Below are positions 44,292 through 51,866 of a stretch of 64,000 bases of DNA, piece by piece. Source of the DNA: Neolewinella agarilytica (GTDB lineage Bacteria > Bacteroidota > Bacteroidia > Chitinophagales > Saprospiraceae); contig NZ_FOFB01000028.1 in the NCBI RefSeq assembly GCF_900110645.1, positions 1 to 64,000 on the forward strand, written 5' to 3'. Numbering within the stretch: the first letter of the stretch is position 1; each line of letters opens with the position of its first letter. The notes beneath the pieces are model-generated. The model saw only the letters and a list, made by a program, of their open reading frames with translations, was not told the DNA's origin and did no database searches. A program made the position numbers and the translations under genes.

Positions 44292-45107
44292 TCAAACCAA
44301 TATCTCCTCCCGCCTGACCTTCAGCTCCTTGCCCGCATGGCTCTTCAGGACATTATCCCACAGATAGGTTAACGCCCCAACGGACTTCCCCTCCGCCGTC
44401 TCCACGGTAAAGAGCGGAAAGATTCGATGGTGGCTGTAGGCAAGGAAGACCATAGCGAGAATCTCCCCCTTATCGTCCTGGACCGCCTGGGTGCCGCCCC
44501 AGCCCCGGTGTAACACCTGGTACATGATGCGCTGCATGGCGTGGTATCGCCATTCGTTTTCGGCGGTCTTACCATTGACCTGTAGCCAGAGGTCCGCCAG
44601 ACGCTCCGGTTTGAAGCTACTGGCCGGACGCAGGCGGGCCATCTCCGCCCGCACGAGGCCTTCGTGGTAGCCGGGGGAAAAGTCTTCGATGATTTGCTCG
44701 TAAGGTCGGTTCAGCGTAAGGGCCGTCCCCGTAGCCGCCTCGACGGTAAAGCGATTACTCACCTTAGGCGCTGAAGCGGGTTCAACCGTCAGGTTTCCAC
44801 TGCGATATTCCTTCGGTATCGCGTCCCAGAAGGCCTGGACGCGCTTCGGGCTAAGCACATTTACGCTGTAGACGGCCAGGTCCGAGATCAGTCTCGGTTG
44901 TTCGAGCCGGGTTCTCCCCAGCCAGTTTTTGGTTTTTGGCAGGGGCATAACACTACTCCAGTTGTCTTCCACCAGAACGTCCCAATCGTCCGTTGTGGCG
45001 TTCAGAAACCAGTGATAGCCATAAATGTTGCCGTTGGTGGCGTAGTGGACGCAGCTGTCGTAAAGCTGCTTGTCAAACTCTTCCCGGGGTACAAGACGGA
45101 TATTCAT
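44292..45107 (-). CDS. Acyltransferase-like (GNAT/FemX-type) hypothetical protein
   Basis: 271 residues, no signal peptide. The layout (short N-terminal alpha/beta part with VLVEDNWSSVMPLPKTKNWLGRTRLEQPR, then YHEGLVRAEMARLRPASSFKPERLADLW, then ILAMVFLAYSHHRIFPLFTVETAEGKSVGALTYLWDNVLK) recalls double-GNAT proteins of the peptidoglycan-bridge FemABX type seen in Bacteroidota, but no motif proves it. Its last 28 coding bases are duplicated beyond the toxin-antitoxin pair. Confidence 0.65.
   Translation of the reverse strand: MNIRLVPREEFDKQLYDSCVHYATNGNIYGYHWFLNATTDDWDVLVEDNWSSVMPLPKTKNWLGRTRLEQPRLISDLAVYSVNVLSPKRVQAFWDAIPKEYRSGNLTVEPASAPKVSNRFTVEAATGTALTLNRPYEQIIEDFSPGYHEGLVRAEMARLRPASSFKPERLADLWLQVNGKTAENEWRYHAMQRIMYQVLHRGWGGTQAVQDDKGEILAMVFLAYSHHRIFPLFTVETAEGKSVGALTYLWDNVLKSHAGKELKVRREEILV
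44294..44321. repeat. 28-bp direct repeat, right copy
   Basis: Same 28 bases as 43475-43502. Here they encode the C terminus of the minus-strand 44292 gene, so the right copy is the functional original. Confidence 0.85.
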
Positions 45108-45204
45108 AAACTATGGAATGCCTTCAGTCAGGAAGCGTTCACTGTTGGTCGATTTATTTACCCGGAGATAACAATTTCGCCCGTGCTTATCCTACATTGG
45201 AAGC

Positions 45205-46302
45205 ATGAAGAAAATTTTGTCTTTTGCGGGGCTATTGATTATGGGTGGAATGATTGGCTACCTGGGCGCTAAATTCTTCCTGTCCGGCAGTGATACTGAA
45301 ACGGCCAGCCTACTCCCGGGCAATAGTAAAGTTTACCTAATCCTCCTTCTCCCCCTCATGTATCTCTTAGTGGTAGGCATCCATGAGCTCGGGCACGTAG
45401 TGGCAGGAAAAACCCAGAACTTTGATTTTTTCGGTCTTACCGTCGGGCCTTTCTCCTGGAAGCCCAAAGACAGCGGTGGCATTCGCTTTGCCTGGAATAA
45501 ATCACTCAATCTGGCCGGAGGTGTAGCGATGATGTTGCCCAACGGAGACCACCGCCTGCGCCAGCGTTTCATGTGGTTTGCGGCAGGTGGGCCATTGGCA
45601 TCGCTACTCCTGCTCGGCTTTTGTTTCCTGATTGGCAACCTTCTGCCGGAGGGGACCTTCGTCCGCTTTTTACTTTTCGCCCTCGGGGCCTTCTCCGGCG
45701 CGATCTTCATAGCAACCATACTCCCCTTCCGGGCGGGTGGTTTTGCCAGCGATGGGCTGCGGATCATAAACTTTGCCCGCAACGGCCCCACTGCTGCTGC
45801 GGATCTTGCTGGCTTGCAAGCCATGACGCACCTGCGATCGGGCCGTCCGCACGAAGATCTTCCTGCCGATAGTTTTGCCACCGTAGCCGCTGACACCTCC
45901 ATCCCCGCCCAACAACGGGTTACGATGGATTACTACCGTTATCTGCACGCCCTGGGAGTTAACAATATTCCGCAGGCCGCAGCACTTTTGGAAAGCGTAA
46001 TGGGAAGGCTCGACGAATATCCTCCCGGCTCCCACGGGGGCTTTTATCTCGAGCAAGCCATTTTTGAGGCCCAGTATCGTAAAGATTTAGCCGCCGCAGA
46101 AGCCGCTTTAGCTCAGTACGAAGACAGCCCTTTCACTGAATCTCTCAGCCTGCCACTCACGCGGGCCACCATCGCTAACCTGCGCGGTGACCGCGCCGCC
46201 GTCCTGGCCGAAATCCCCGCCATCGAAGCCGCCCTGCCTAAAAGCATGGACCAGAGCCGCGTGCCCATTATTCGTCAGTGGGTGGCGGATTGGAAGGCCT
46301 GA
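45205..46302 (+). CDS. M50-type zinc metalloprotease-like membrane protein
   Basis: 365 residues. Two N-terminal hydrophobic helices (ILSFAGLLIMGGMIGYLGAKFF; VYLILLLPLMYLLVVGI) are followed by the zinc motif HELGH (residues 60-64) inside the membrane region, and two further hydrophobic stretches around 120-180. The C-terminal ~150 residues are a soluble, TPR-like helical tail. This matches an M50 site-2-protease-like fold, probably inner-membrane, with unknown substrate. The second M50 motif (LDG) is not obvious. Confidence 0.78.
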   Translation: MKKILSFAGLLIMGGMIGYLGAKFFLSGSDTETASLLPGNSKVYLILLLPLMYLLVVGIHELGHVVAGKTQNFDFFGLTVGPFSWKPKDSGGIRFAWNKSLNLAGGVAMMLPNGDHRLRQRFMWFAAGGPLASLLLLGFCFLIGNLLPEGTFVRFLLFALGAFSGAIFIATILPFRAGGFASDGLRIINFARNGPTAAADLAGLQAMTHLRSGRPHEDLPADSFATVAADTSIPAQQRVTMDYYRYLHALGVNNIPQAAALLESVMGRLDEYPPGSHGGFYLEQAIFEAQYRKDLAAAEAALAQYEDSPFTESLSLPLTRATIANLRGDRAAVLAEIPAIEAALPKSMDQSRVPIIRQWVADWKA

Positions 46303-46403
46303 ATAAAAATGTCCGGTCTCCTGTCATCATCCGACCATTTGAGGCTTACCTATTGACTTTTTCCCCATTCGTGCGTTTAAATTAGTAGCAACTAATAGCA
46401 TCC

Positions 46404-46619
46404 ATGCGTAAAATTCAGGAATTCAAAACCAACATTAATTGCGGCAGCTGTGTCCGCAGCGTCACGCCTTTTCTCGACGACCTGGAAGGCGTCACCATCT
46501 GGCGGGTAGACGTTGAGCAAGAAGACAAAGTACTTACCGTAGAAGGTAACGTACCCGCTTCCGCCATCATCAAGATGGTAGAAGAAGCTGGCTTTGATAT
46601 CGAGCCAGTGGCGGCGTAA
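46404..46619 (+). CDS. Heavy-metal-associated (HMA) domain protein
   Basis: 71 residues forming one HMA ferredoxin-like domain. The metal site reads NCGSC (Cys13 and Cys16; usual form is CxxC), and VTIWRVDVEQEDKVLTVEGNVPASAIIKMVEEAGFDIEPV completes the fold. It is a copper-chaperone-like protein of the CopZ type, cytoplasmic. No ATPase or regulator partner is adjacent. Its stop codon touches the first copy of an 88-bp direct repeat. Confidence 0.85.
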   Translation: MRKIQEFKTNINCGSCVRSVTPFLDDLEGVTIWRVDVEQEDKVLTVEGNVPASAIIKMVEEAGFDIEPVAA

Positions 46620-46706
46620 CGCCCTGTAGCGACAGCTTCAGCCGTCGTTCGGGCAAGGGAGCGCCAGCGACTTTGCCCGCGCAACAACTGCCAAGACAGG
46701 AAGCTA
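46619..46706. repeat. 88-bp direct repeat, first copy
   Basis: Near-identical to 46741-46828, with only a few substitutions. It begins at the HMA gene stop codon and contains gcttcagccgtcgttcggg and gcgccagcgac. Non-coding. Confidence 0.8.
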
Positions 46707-46971
46707 TCCGAACCATTGGCGGCTTAGGCACTTGGTCGAGACGCCCTGTAGCGACGGCTTCAGCCGTCGTTCGGGCAAGGGAGCGCCAGCGACTTTGACC
46801 GTGCAACAACTGCCAAGACAGGAAGCTACCCCGCTAAAACGCTCCGGGAGCCTTTACATTTGCTTCGCAGTACTTCGTGCTCGGCAGGCTTAGTAAACAC
46901 GGCCCCGTTCGCGATCGACGTACAGCGTCTCGACCAGAATTTCGGCCAAACCAATAGGCTTTAACAAAACC
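46620..46971. other. Intergenic region with two direct repeats
   Basis: Occupied mainly by the two 88-bp repeats. From 46829 to 46971 I see no gene or structured RNA; it may hold the promoter of the PLP enzyme. Confidence 0.5.
46741..46828. repeat. 88-bp direct repeat, second copy
   Basis: Second copy, offset 122 bases from the first, with only a few substitutions between the two copies. Confidence 0.8.
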
Positions 46972-47901
46972 ATGCCCTTCCCCCCTCCTGCTAAAAGCCC
47001 GCTTCAGCCCTTACACCTGTCTGCCGCCAAGGCACGAGACATTGCCCTTTTCTGCAAGCGCGACGATCTTTACACCCCTGCCCCGGGTACCGCCCTGCAG
47101 GGCAACAAAGTGCGCAAGCTGGAACCGGTATTGCGGGCGGCCGTGGCCGCAAAGCCTACGCCTTTGCTGGTCAGCTTCGGTGGTGCGTACAGCAATCATG
47201 TTTCTGCGCTGGCTACGGCCGGGCGACTTTACAGCATCCCCGTCCATCTCTTCGTGCGCGGGGAAGAAGTGGACAATGCTTTGCTGGATCAGGCACGGCG
47301 GGACGGGGCGATCATAACGCTGCTAAGCCGGTCCGAATACCGCTTCAAAAACGAGGCAAGCTGGCTACGATTACGCCAGGCCGAACTGGCTGAACAACAT
47401 CGCCTGCCCCCGGAATTCATCTGGTTTATTCCCGAAGGTGGTACGACCAAAGAAAGTGCCCGCAACGTAGGCAAACTGTATGGCGAAGTGGTCTCCGATC
47501 TCGGCCAGCCACCCGATTTTCTGTGCATTAGTGCCGGCACCGGTGGGTCTGCCGCTGGCATCATCCAGGCCGCTGATCCCAAGACCCGCATTGAGGTTTA
47601 TCCCGCTCTGAAGGGAGATTGGATGGCGGATGAGATTCAGCAATTACTTGGACCAGGAGTCTCCCAAAACTGGACATGCATAACGGATTATCACTTTGGC
47701 GGCTACGGCAAATTCCCCTGGGAGTGGGTCGTCCCGTCGGAGGGAATCGCAAGCCGGGCGGACATCGGGGAGCCGGGGCTTCCACAGCTGGAGCCGATCT
47801 ATACGGCGAAGCTTTTTTCTGGTGTATTGGACCGGCTCAGAGCGGGTAAATATCCGGAGGGCAGCAGTGTTGTTGTCGTGCATACCGGGGGGATTTATTG
47901 A
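46972..47901 (+). CDS. PLP-dependent enzyme, ACC deaminase / D-cysteine desulfhydrase family
   Basis: A 309-residue fold-type II PLP enzyme. ALQGNKVRKLEPVL holds the Schiff-base lysine in the family's NKxRK context, SFGGAYSNHVSALATAG is the cofactor and substrate loop, and CISAGTGGSAAGIIQA binds the PLP phosphate. It would deaminate 1-aminocyclopropane-1-carboxylate or desulfurate D-cysteine; sequence alone does not decide, and the short length suits the D-cysteine type. Monocistronic. Confidence 0.87.
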   Translation: MPFPPPAKSPLQPLHLSAAKARDIALFCKRDDLYTPAPGTALQGNKVRKLEPVLRAAVAAKPTPLLVSFGGAYSNHVSALATAGRLYSIPVHLFVRGEEVDNALLDQARRDGAIITLLSRSEYRFKNEASWLRLRQAELAEQHRLPPEFIWFIPEGGTTKESARNVGKLYGEVVSDLGQPPDFLCISAGTGGSAAGIIQAADPKTRIEVYPALKGDWMADEIQQLLGPGVSQNWTCITDYHFGGYGKFPWEWVVPSEGIASRADIGEPGLPQLEPIYTAKLFSGVLDRLRAGKYPEGSSVVVVHTGGIY

Positions 47902-48070
47902 GTTTCTTTAAGGGGCGGCGCAGACCAAACCGTCGCTTTTATTCGCCTTTGGGGGGCCAAAAGAAGCAACAACCTAGTTTGCGCGCCCTTTCAATCTTTA
48001 AGAACTACTCAAAAAATACGCTAAGAAAATTTGGATTCCTTAGGGCAATAATTATCGCCTAAAAATTATA

Positions 48071-48742
48071 TCAACTACCCTGCCACCGTTTAAAAGTAAC
48101 GGGATAACGAGTCTCCGGTTGAATTTCTATAGGCATTGGAGTACTTCCATTTGTACTACAGAGATTCAGAAAAATTTCTCCTTTTATAGTATTACGATCT
48201 ACAAATCGGCCAACAAACGTTTTCCCTCGACAATGCCATTCTCCAGCACGAAAGGAATATTGATTGTTACTCTTATCAAAAAGATCGTAAATCCAAACTG
48301 AGTCCACGGGTGTTGTAAAATCACCGGGAAATACATAGGTAATCACACTTTGGCTGCTTCCAATTGACAAGGCGTCTGGATCCCGATTATACATTTTACC
48401 AGCCCCGTCTTTGAGCCTAGGATCTCCATTTTGCCAAGTCAGGTCAAATGGCTCCTCCAAAAGAGACATAATAAGTGTATCCATCAAGCCGGGATACTGA
48501 TCATAGCTAATGAAGTTTATTGCCTCACTGTTTTGAATGCAAAAACCAGGGGCCAATTGCGCTTCCTGATTCGGACATTCGCAATATCCGTTTTGGCATT
48601 CAGCGACACCTTTACATACGTTGTAACATTCTTCTCCTCTTGGGGTAATAATGTCTTCATCGCAGCCATCGCAACCAATTAGCATCAGGCAAGGCAAGAG
48701 GGATAACAGTACTGTCTGTATTCTTGATTTTAATAAAATCAT
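48071..48742 (-). CDS. Lipoprotein with cysteine-rich EGF-like head
   Basis: 223 residues; lipobox LMLIGC with Cys24. The mature N terminus is cysteine-rich (GCDEDI...EECYNVCKGVAECQNGYCECPNQ), like an EGF-type module, followed by a beta-rich domain (ITYVFPGDFTTPVDSVWIYDLFDKSNNQYSFRAGEWHCRGKTFVGRFVDRNTIKGEIFLNLC). Its ATG overlaps the stop of the preceding T9SS gene by 4 bases, so the two are co-translated and probably act together at the cell surface. AT-rich. Function unknown. Confidence 0.75.
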   Translation of the reverse strand: MILLKSRIQTVLLSLLPCLMLIGCDGCDEDIITPRGEECYNVCKGVAECQNGYCECPNQEAQLAPGFCIQNSEAINFISYDQYPGLMDTLIMSLLEEPFDLTWQNGDPRLKDGAGKMYNRDPDALSIGSSQSVITYVFPGDFTTPVDSVWIYDLFDKSNNQYSFRAGEWHCRGKTFVGRFVDRNTIKGEIFLNLCSTNGSTPMPIEIQPETRYPVTFKRWQGS

Positions 48743-50865
48743 TGGAGTATGATTTTTTTAGCGTAACGACGACCATCAGACAATGTTGCTGACAGAAAAT
48801 ATATTCCAGCCGGCAGGTTGCCTGAATCTATTACGATTGAATTCCCCATTGATATCTCCTGTCTCATAAACTCCTGACCATTGATATTATAGAGCGATAC
48901 CCGAGCCATTTGAGAGGAGCTATTTTCCATTTGCCGAAAAGCTACATTCGTACTCTCAAAGCTTGTTTCTGTAATAAAGACATCATCAAAATCGTCCGTT
49001 CTCGGAGGAACAACGTTAATACTTACGGGGGTGGGACAAGTAAAACCATTGTAAGTAAAACCGTGTCCTGTCTCACTCCATACATTTCTTAGCCATCCAT
49101 TAAGATTAAAGAAAGCTCTGGTAGCATTCTGATAGTTTGACTCGCTTGCACTCCCAGGTATATCATCGGCCATAGTTGATAACAGCCAGGAAGCAACATA
49201 AGGTGAGCAACAATCATTATTCGGGTCTGGGCTTCCTCCTCCTTGCATTATCCCTGCTAACCTAAAAGAAGAGTATATACTCGCATTAGTTTCCCATTTA
49301 CGTAGTCCACTAGCTTCTAGTACTCCGGCCGCGCCAAGAACCACTCTAACCGGCGTATTGGGCCTGATCGTCACATTATGATTCCGATTCGCGCCTGTCT
49401 GTTGAAGGGACCTTCTTTGACCGGATACTTCAATAGAACAAGGTGTTTTATCTAACCAGGGGTCCTCTAATGCATTTCCGACCTGAGCAATAGCATCGCT
49501 GATTAAGCTGTTTTGCCAGATGTTTTGGATTTGTTCTTCCGATTGGCCTGGTGTTCCTGTACCCGCTGGTGGATCTTGGGTAAATTGATAGACAGTAAAG
49601 GCAAATTCAAGAAATTCTGATGCCGTTGGCCCATTGTAAGTCTGGGAACATTCCGATGCTTGTCCATTCGTTTGCATGGAGAGTATCTCAAATGATTCGG
49701 CATTGCCTACTTCCGTAAATGTTACCATCATTGCGTCAACTGCTGAGGCTCTGGCATTTCGATTACTTCCGCAAAAAAGTCCTCCACTAATCACTTCTGC
49801 ATTAGCTCTCACGACAGATTCATAATCCCATTCAAAGGCCACCTCGCGATCACAGCCACAATCCGAGGGAAGGCCGTTAGAACCGGTACACACCCATAGA
49901 AACTCAAGTGTTGCTGTAAAATCAACGGGAAGCACATCACTATTCCCTTGCTGAACAGCATCTCGGTTCCAATAGAACTCATAGGGCGCATTTACACACC
50001 GCAAGGTATTTACGAACATTTCTTGGTAACGTGAAGGTCCCTCGTATGCCCAATATTGATCTGCTCTGATATCTCCTCCACGAAATCTTTGGTCAAGTCT
50101 AGAACCATAGTCTCCGGAGATTCTACCATCAGACCGTACACGGACATAAGGCTCTAAGTCATAGTTCATAGCCACTCTAACTGATGCGCATTGGCAGTCA
50201 TCTGTTAGGGACTTGGCCCCGATAAATACTGATTCCGACGGATAAAAATTTAGGTCTTCATACTTATCTTGAATCGGTTTCCCACCATATCTAAGTTGTT
50301 GTAGTAACCTAATCTTGGAGAACTCATCAATATCATTAGACTTATCTAAGAAGGAGTTGATGTCTGTTCCACTCTTTTGCCATTCAAGGACAACATTATA
50401 ATCATCCCGATTCAAATCTATTGGATCATTCTGTTCTTTTGGGGTAGTGGAAAAAGAGGTGACTTCCTCTTCTGTACCGCACGAATTTTTAGCTAAAACT
50501 GTAAAAAAACGGTCATTAGGAATCTTGACAACTGTTACTGGTTCGATAAGCGTTAATGACATATTTTTACCGCCATCAGCTCTCTCTAAAAGGACATCCC
50601 CTCCCGTTTCGGAGGTAGTTATTTGAACCAGAGAGAATGAATAGAATCGAATTACTTTACATTCAACATTTACGGAAAGTTCACAGCCCTCAGAGTATTT
50701 GTCTGCTATCATCTTGGCCTGGACATTCCTGGCAGCGTCAATTCTAGCAGCATATTCTTTATCAAATTGGACAGCATCTACATTTTGTGCAGTCAAAGCT
50801 TGGCAACAGAGCACAAGAATTAATATCGCTAACGGATAGCGAGTAACGAGTAACGAGTAACGCAT
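48739..50865 (-). CDS. Large secreted protein with T9SS sorting domain, heptamer repeats at the start
   Basis: 708 residues; signal peptide LAILILVLCCQALTAQ. Many cysteines (about 20) are spread along the mature chain, which is otherwise of no family I recognise. The last ~70 residues (ARVSLYNINGQEFMRQEISMGNSIVIDSGNLPAGIYFLSATLSDGRRYAKKIIL) are a T9SS type A sorting domain. The first codons are written by CGTTACT heptamers (three exact, then degenerate), and eight AAACCC units precede the ATG. AT-rich compared with neighbours and overlapping the EGF-like lipoprotein gene, so the pair forms an operon. Confidence 0.82.
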   Translation of the reverse strand: MRYSLLVTRYPLAILILVLCCQALTAQNVDAVQFDKEYAARIDAARNVQAKMIADKYSEGCELSVNVECKVIRFYSFSLVQITTSETGGDVLLERADGGKNMSLTLIEPVTVVKIPNDRFFTVLAKNSCGTEEEVTSFSTTPKEQNDPIDLNRDDYNVVLEWQKSGTDINSFLDKSNDIDEFSKIRLLQQLRYGGKPIQDKYEDLNFYPSESVFIGAKSLTDDCQCASVRVAMNYDLEPYVRVRSDGRISGDYGSRLDQRFRGGDIRADQYWAYEGPSRYQEMFVNTLRCVNAPYEFYWNRDAVQQGNSDVLPVDFTATLEFLWVCTGSNGLPSDCGCDREVAFEWDYESVVRANAEVISGGLFCGSNRNARASAVDAMMVTFTEVGNAESFEILSMQTNGQASECSQTYNGPTASEFLEFAFTVYQFTQDPPAGTGTPGQSEEQIQNIWQNSLISDAIAQVGNALEDPWLDKTPCSIEVSGQRRSLQQTGANRNHNVTIRPNTPVRVVLGAAGVLEASGLRKWETNASIYSSFRLAGIMQGGGSPDPNNDCCSPYVASWLLSTMADDIPGSASESNYQNATRAFFNLNGWLRNVWSETGHGFTYNGFTCPTPVSINVVPPRTDDFDDVFITETSFESTNVAFRQMENSSSQMARVSLYNINGQEFMRQEISMGNSIVIDSGNLPAGIYFLSATLSDGRRYAKKIILQ

Positions 50866-50914
50866 TGGGTTTGGGTTTGGGTTTGGGTTTGGGTTTGGGT
50901 TTGGGTTTGGGTTT
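50838..50914 (-). repeat. Heptamer and hexamer simple repeats at a start codon
   Basis: On the minus strand, eight AAACCC units (50914-50866) run into the ATG (50863-50865), which is followed by CGTTACT three times and then decaying copies CGCTATC and CGTTAGC. The hexamers are in the leader and the heptamers are coding. See the finding on phase variation. Confidence 0.9.
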
Positions 50915-51276
50915 ACTGGCGAAAACCAGTCTTAATGTTAGTACGATATAAATATACTATCATCTATAACAAAAATGCAAGAATCAATAATAAATAATTA
51001 CTAAAAACCCATGATACATTCTATTATAGCCAATATTTGACCAAAAATTCTATTCTAACGCTCCAAAAGTGAAAATTTAGAAAACATCAAAAAAATAAAA
51101 GTTAGACACAATTATGTATTAAAATCGTGACAGTTTCAACCTGAATCAGGTAGCATCAGAATAGATCCTCCCATTTACAACAGGTCTGCAAACAGTTGAA
51201 AATTCACAAAACTCACAAAACCAAAAAACCCTATCTTTAGCACCCACATTCCAACCTCATAAAAAACCTGCGCCCC
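50866..51276. other. AT-rich intergenic region
   Basis: After the hexamer run, 50940-51230 is markedly AT-rich with no supported gene. It holds the leader and promoter of the minus-strand T9SS gene and, at its right end, the promoter of the plus-strand oxidoreductase operon. Confidence 0.55.
51232..51239 (+). promoter_or_regulatory. -7-like element TATCTTTA upstream of the molybdoenzyme genes
   Basis: Seven of eight positions fit TAnnTTTG; 38 bases before the ATG of the 2Fe-2S subunit gene. Confidence 0.5.
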
Positions 51277-51744
51277 ATGGCTCAATTCCAACTCACCGTT
51301 AACGGCAAATCAAGGACGGTAGACGCTGCCCCCGACACCCCTCTACTCTGGGCATTACGCGATGATCTCGGTCTCGTTGGCACCAAGTTCGGCTGCGGCA
51401 TCGGGCAATGTGGCGCCTGCACGGTACACATTGACGGGGTAGCGATGCGCTCCTGCCAGATGCCCGTCAGCCAGGTCGCCGAAGGCGGCAACAAGGTCAC
51501 CACCATCGAAGGACTCTCAGAAAACGGCACTCACCCCGTACAACAAGCCTGGCTGGAGCACGACGTGCCCCAGTGTGGCTACTGCCAGGCGGGGCAGATC
51601 ATGAGCGCTGCTTCCCTGCTGGAGCTCACGCCCAATCCTACGGATGAAGACATCACCGCCGGTATGTCGGGCAACATTTGCCGTTGCGGCACCTACCTCC
51701 GCATTCATGCAGCGGTTAAAACGGCCGCCGGAAAGCTGAGTTAG
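51277..51744 (+). CDS. iorA: 2Fe-2S subunit of isoquinoline 1-oxidoreductase-type molybdoenzyme
   Basis: 155 residues with two iron-sulfur clusters: the plant-ferredoxin-type motif [16 protein letters not shown] plus a following Cys (MRSCQMP), and the four-helix cluster motif QCGYCQAGQ...[16 protein letters not shown]. It relays electrons from the molybdopterin subunit. No signal peptide, which is usual, since it is carried out by the Tat signal of its partner. The catalytic subunit gene follows 123 bases later. Confidence 0.92.
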   Translation: MAQFQLTVNGKSRTVDAAPDTPLLWALRDDLGLVGTKFGCGIGQCGACTVHIDGVAMRSCQMPVSQVAEGGNKVTTIEGLSENGTHPVQQAWLEHDVPQCGYCQAGQIMSAASLLELTPNPTDEDITAGMSGNICRCGTYLRIHAAVKTAAGKLS

Positions 51745-51866
51745 CGCGTGCGTCTTCGGTTCGCTCCGGCGGTGACCATACCTCCCGGCACAAGAGCCTG
51801 ACACTCCCCTACCTTGCTTTTCCAACTTCCTTTGCACCGGCGTTCAGCGCCCCAATCCTTACTCCA

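Noticed and set aside
46829-46971. tRNA or riboswitch in front of the PLP enzyme
   Set aside because: No cloverleaf or known aptamer pattern could be folded by eye.
50865-50914. Telomere-like TTTGGG repeats
   Set aside because: They resemble eukaryotic telomere units but sit inside a bacterial gene leader as a short tract; a slippage repeat explains them.
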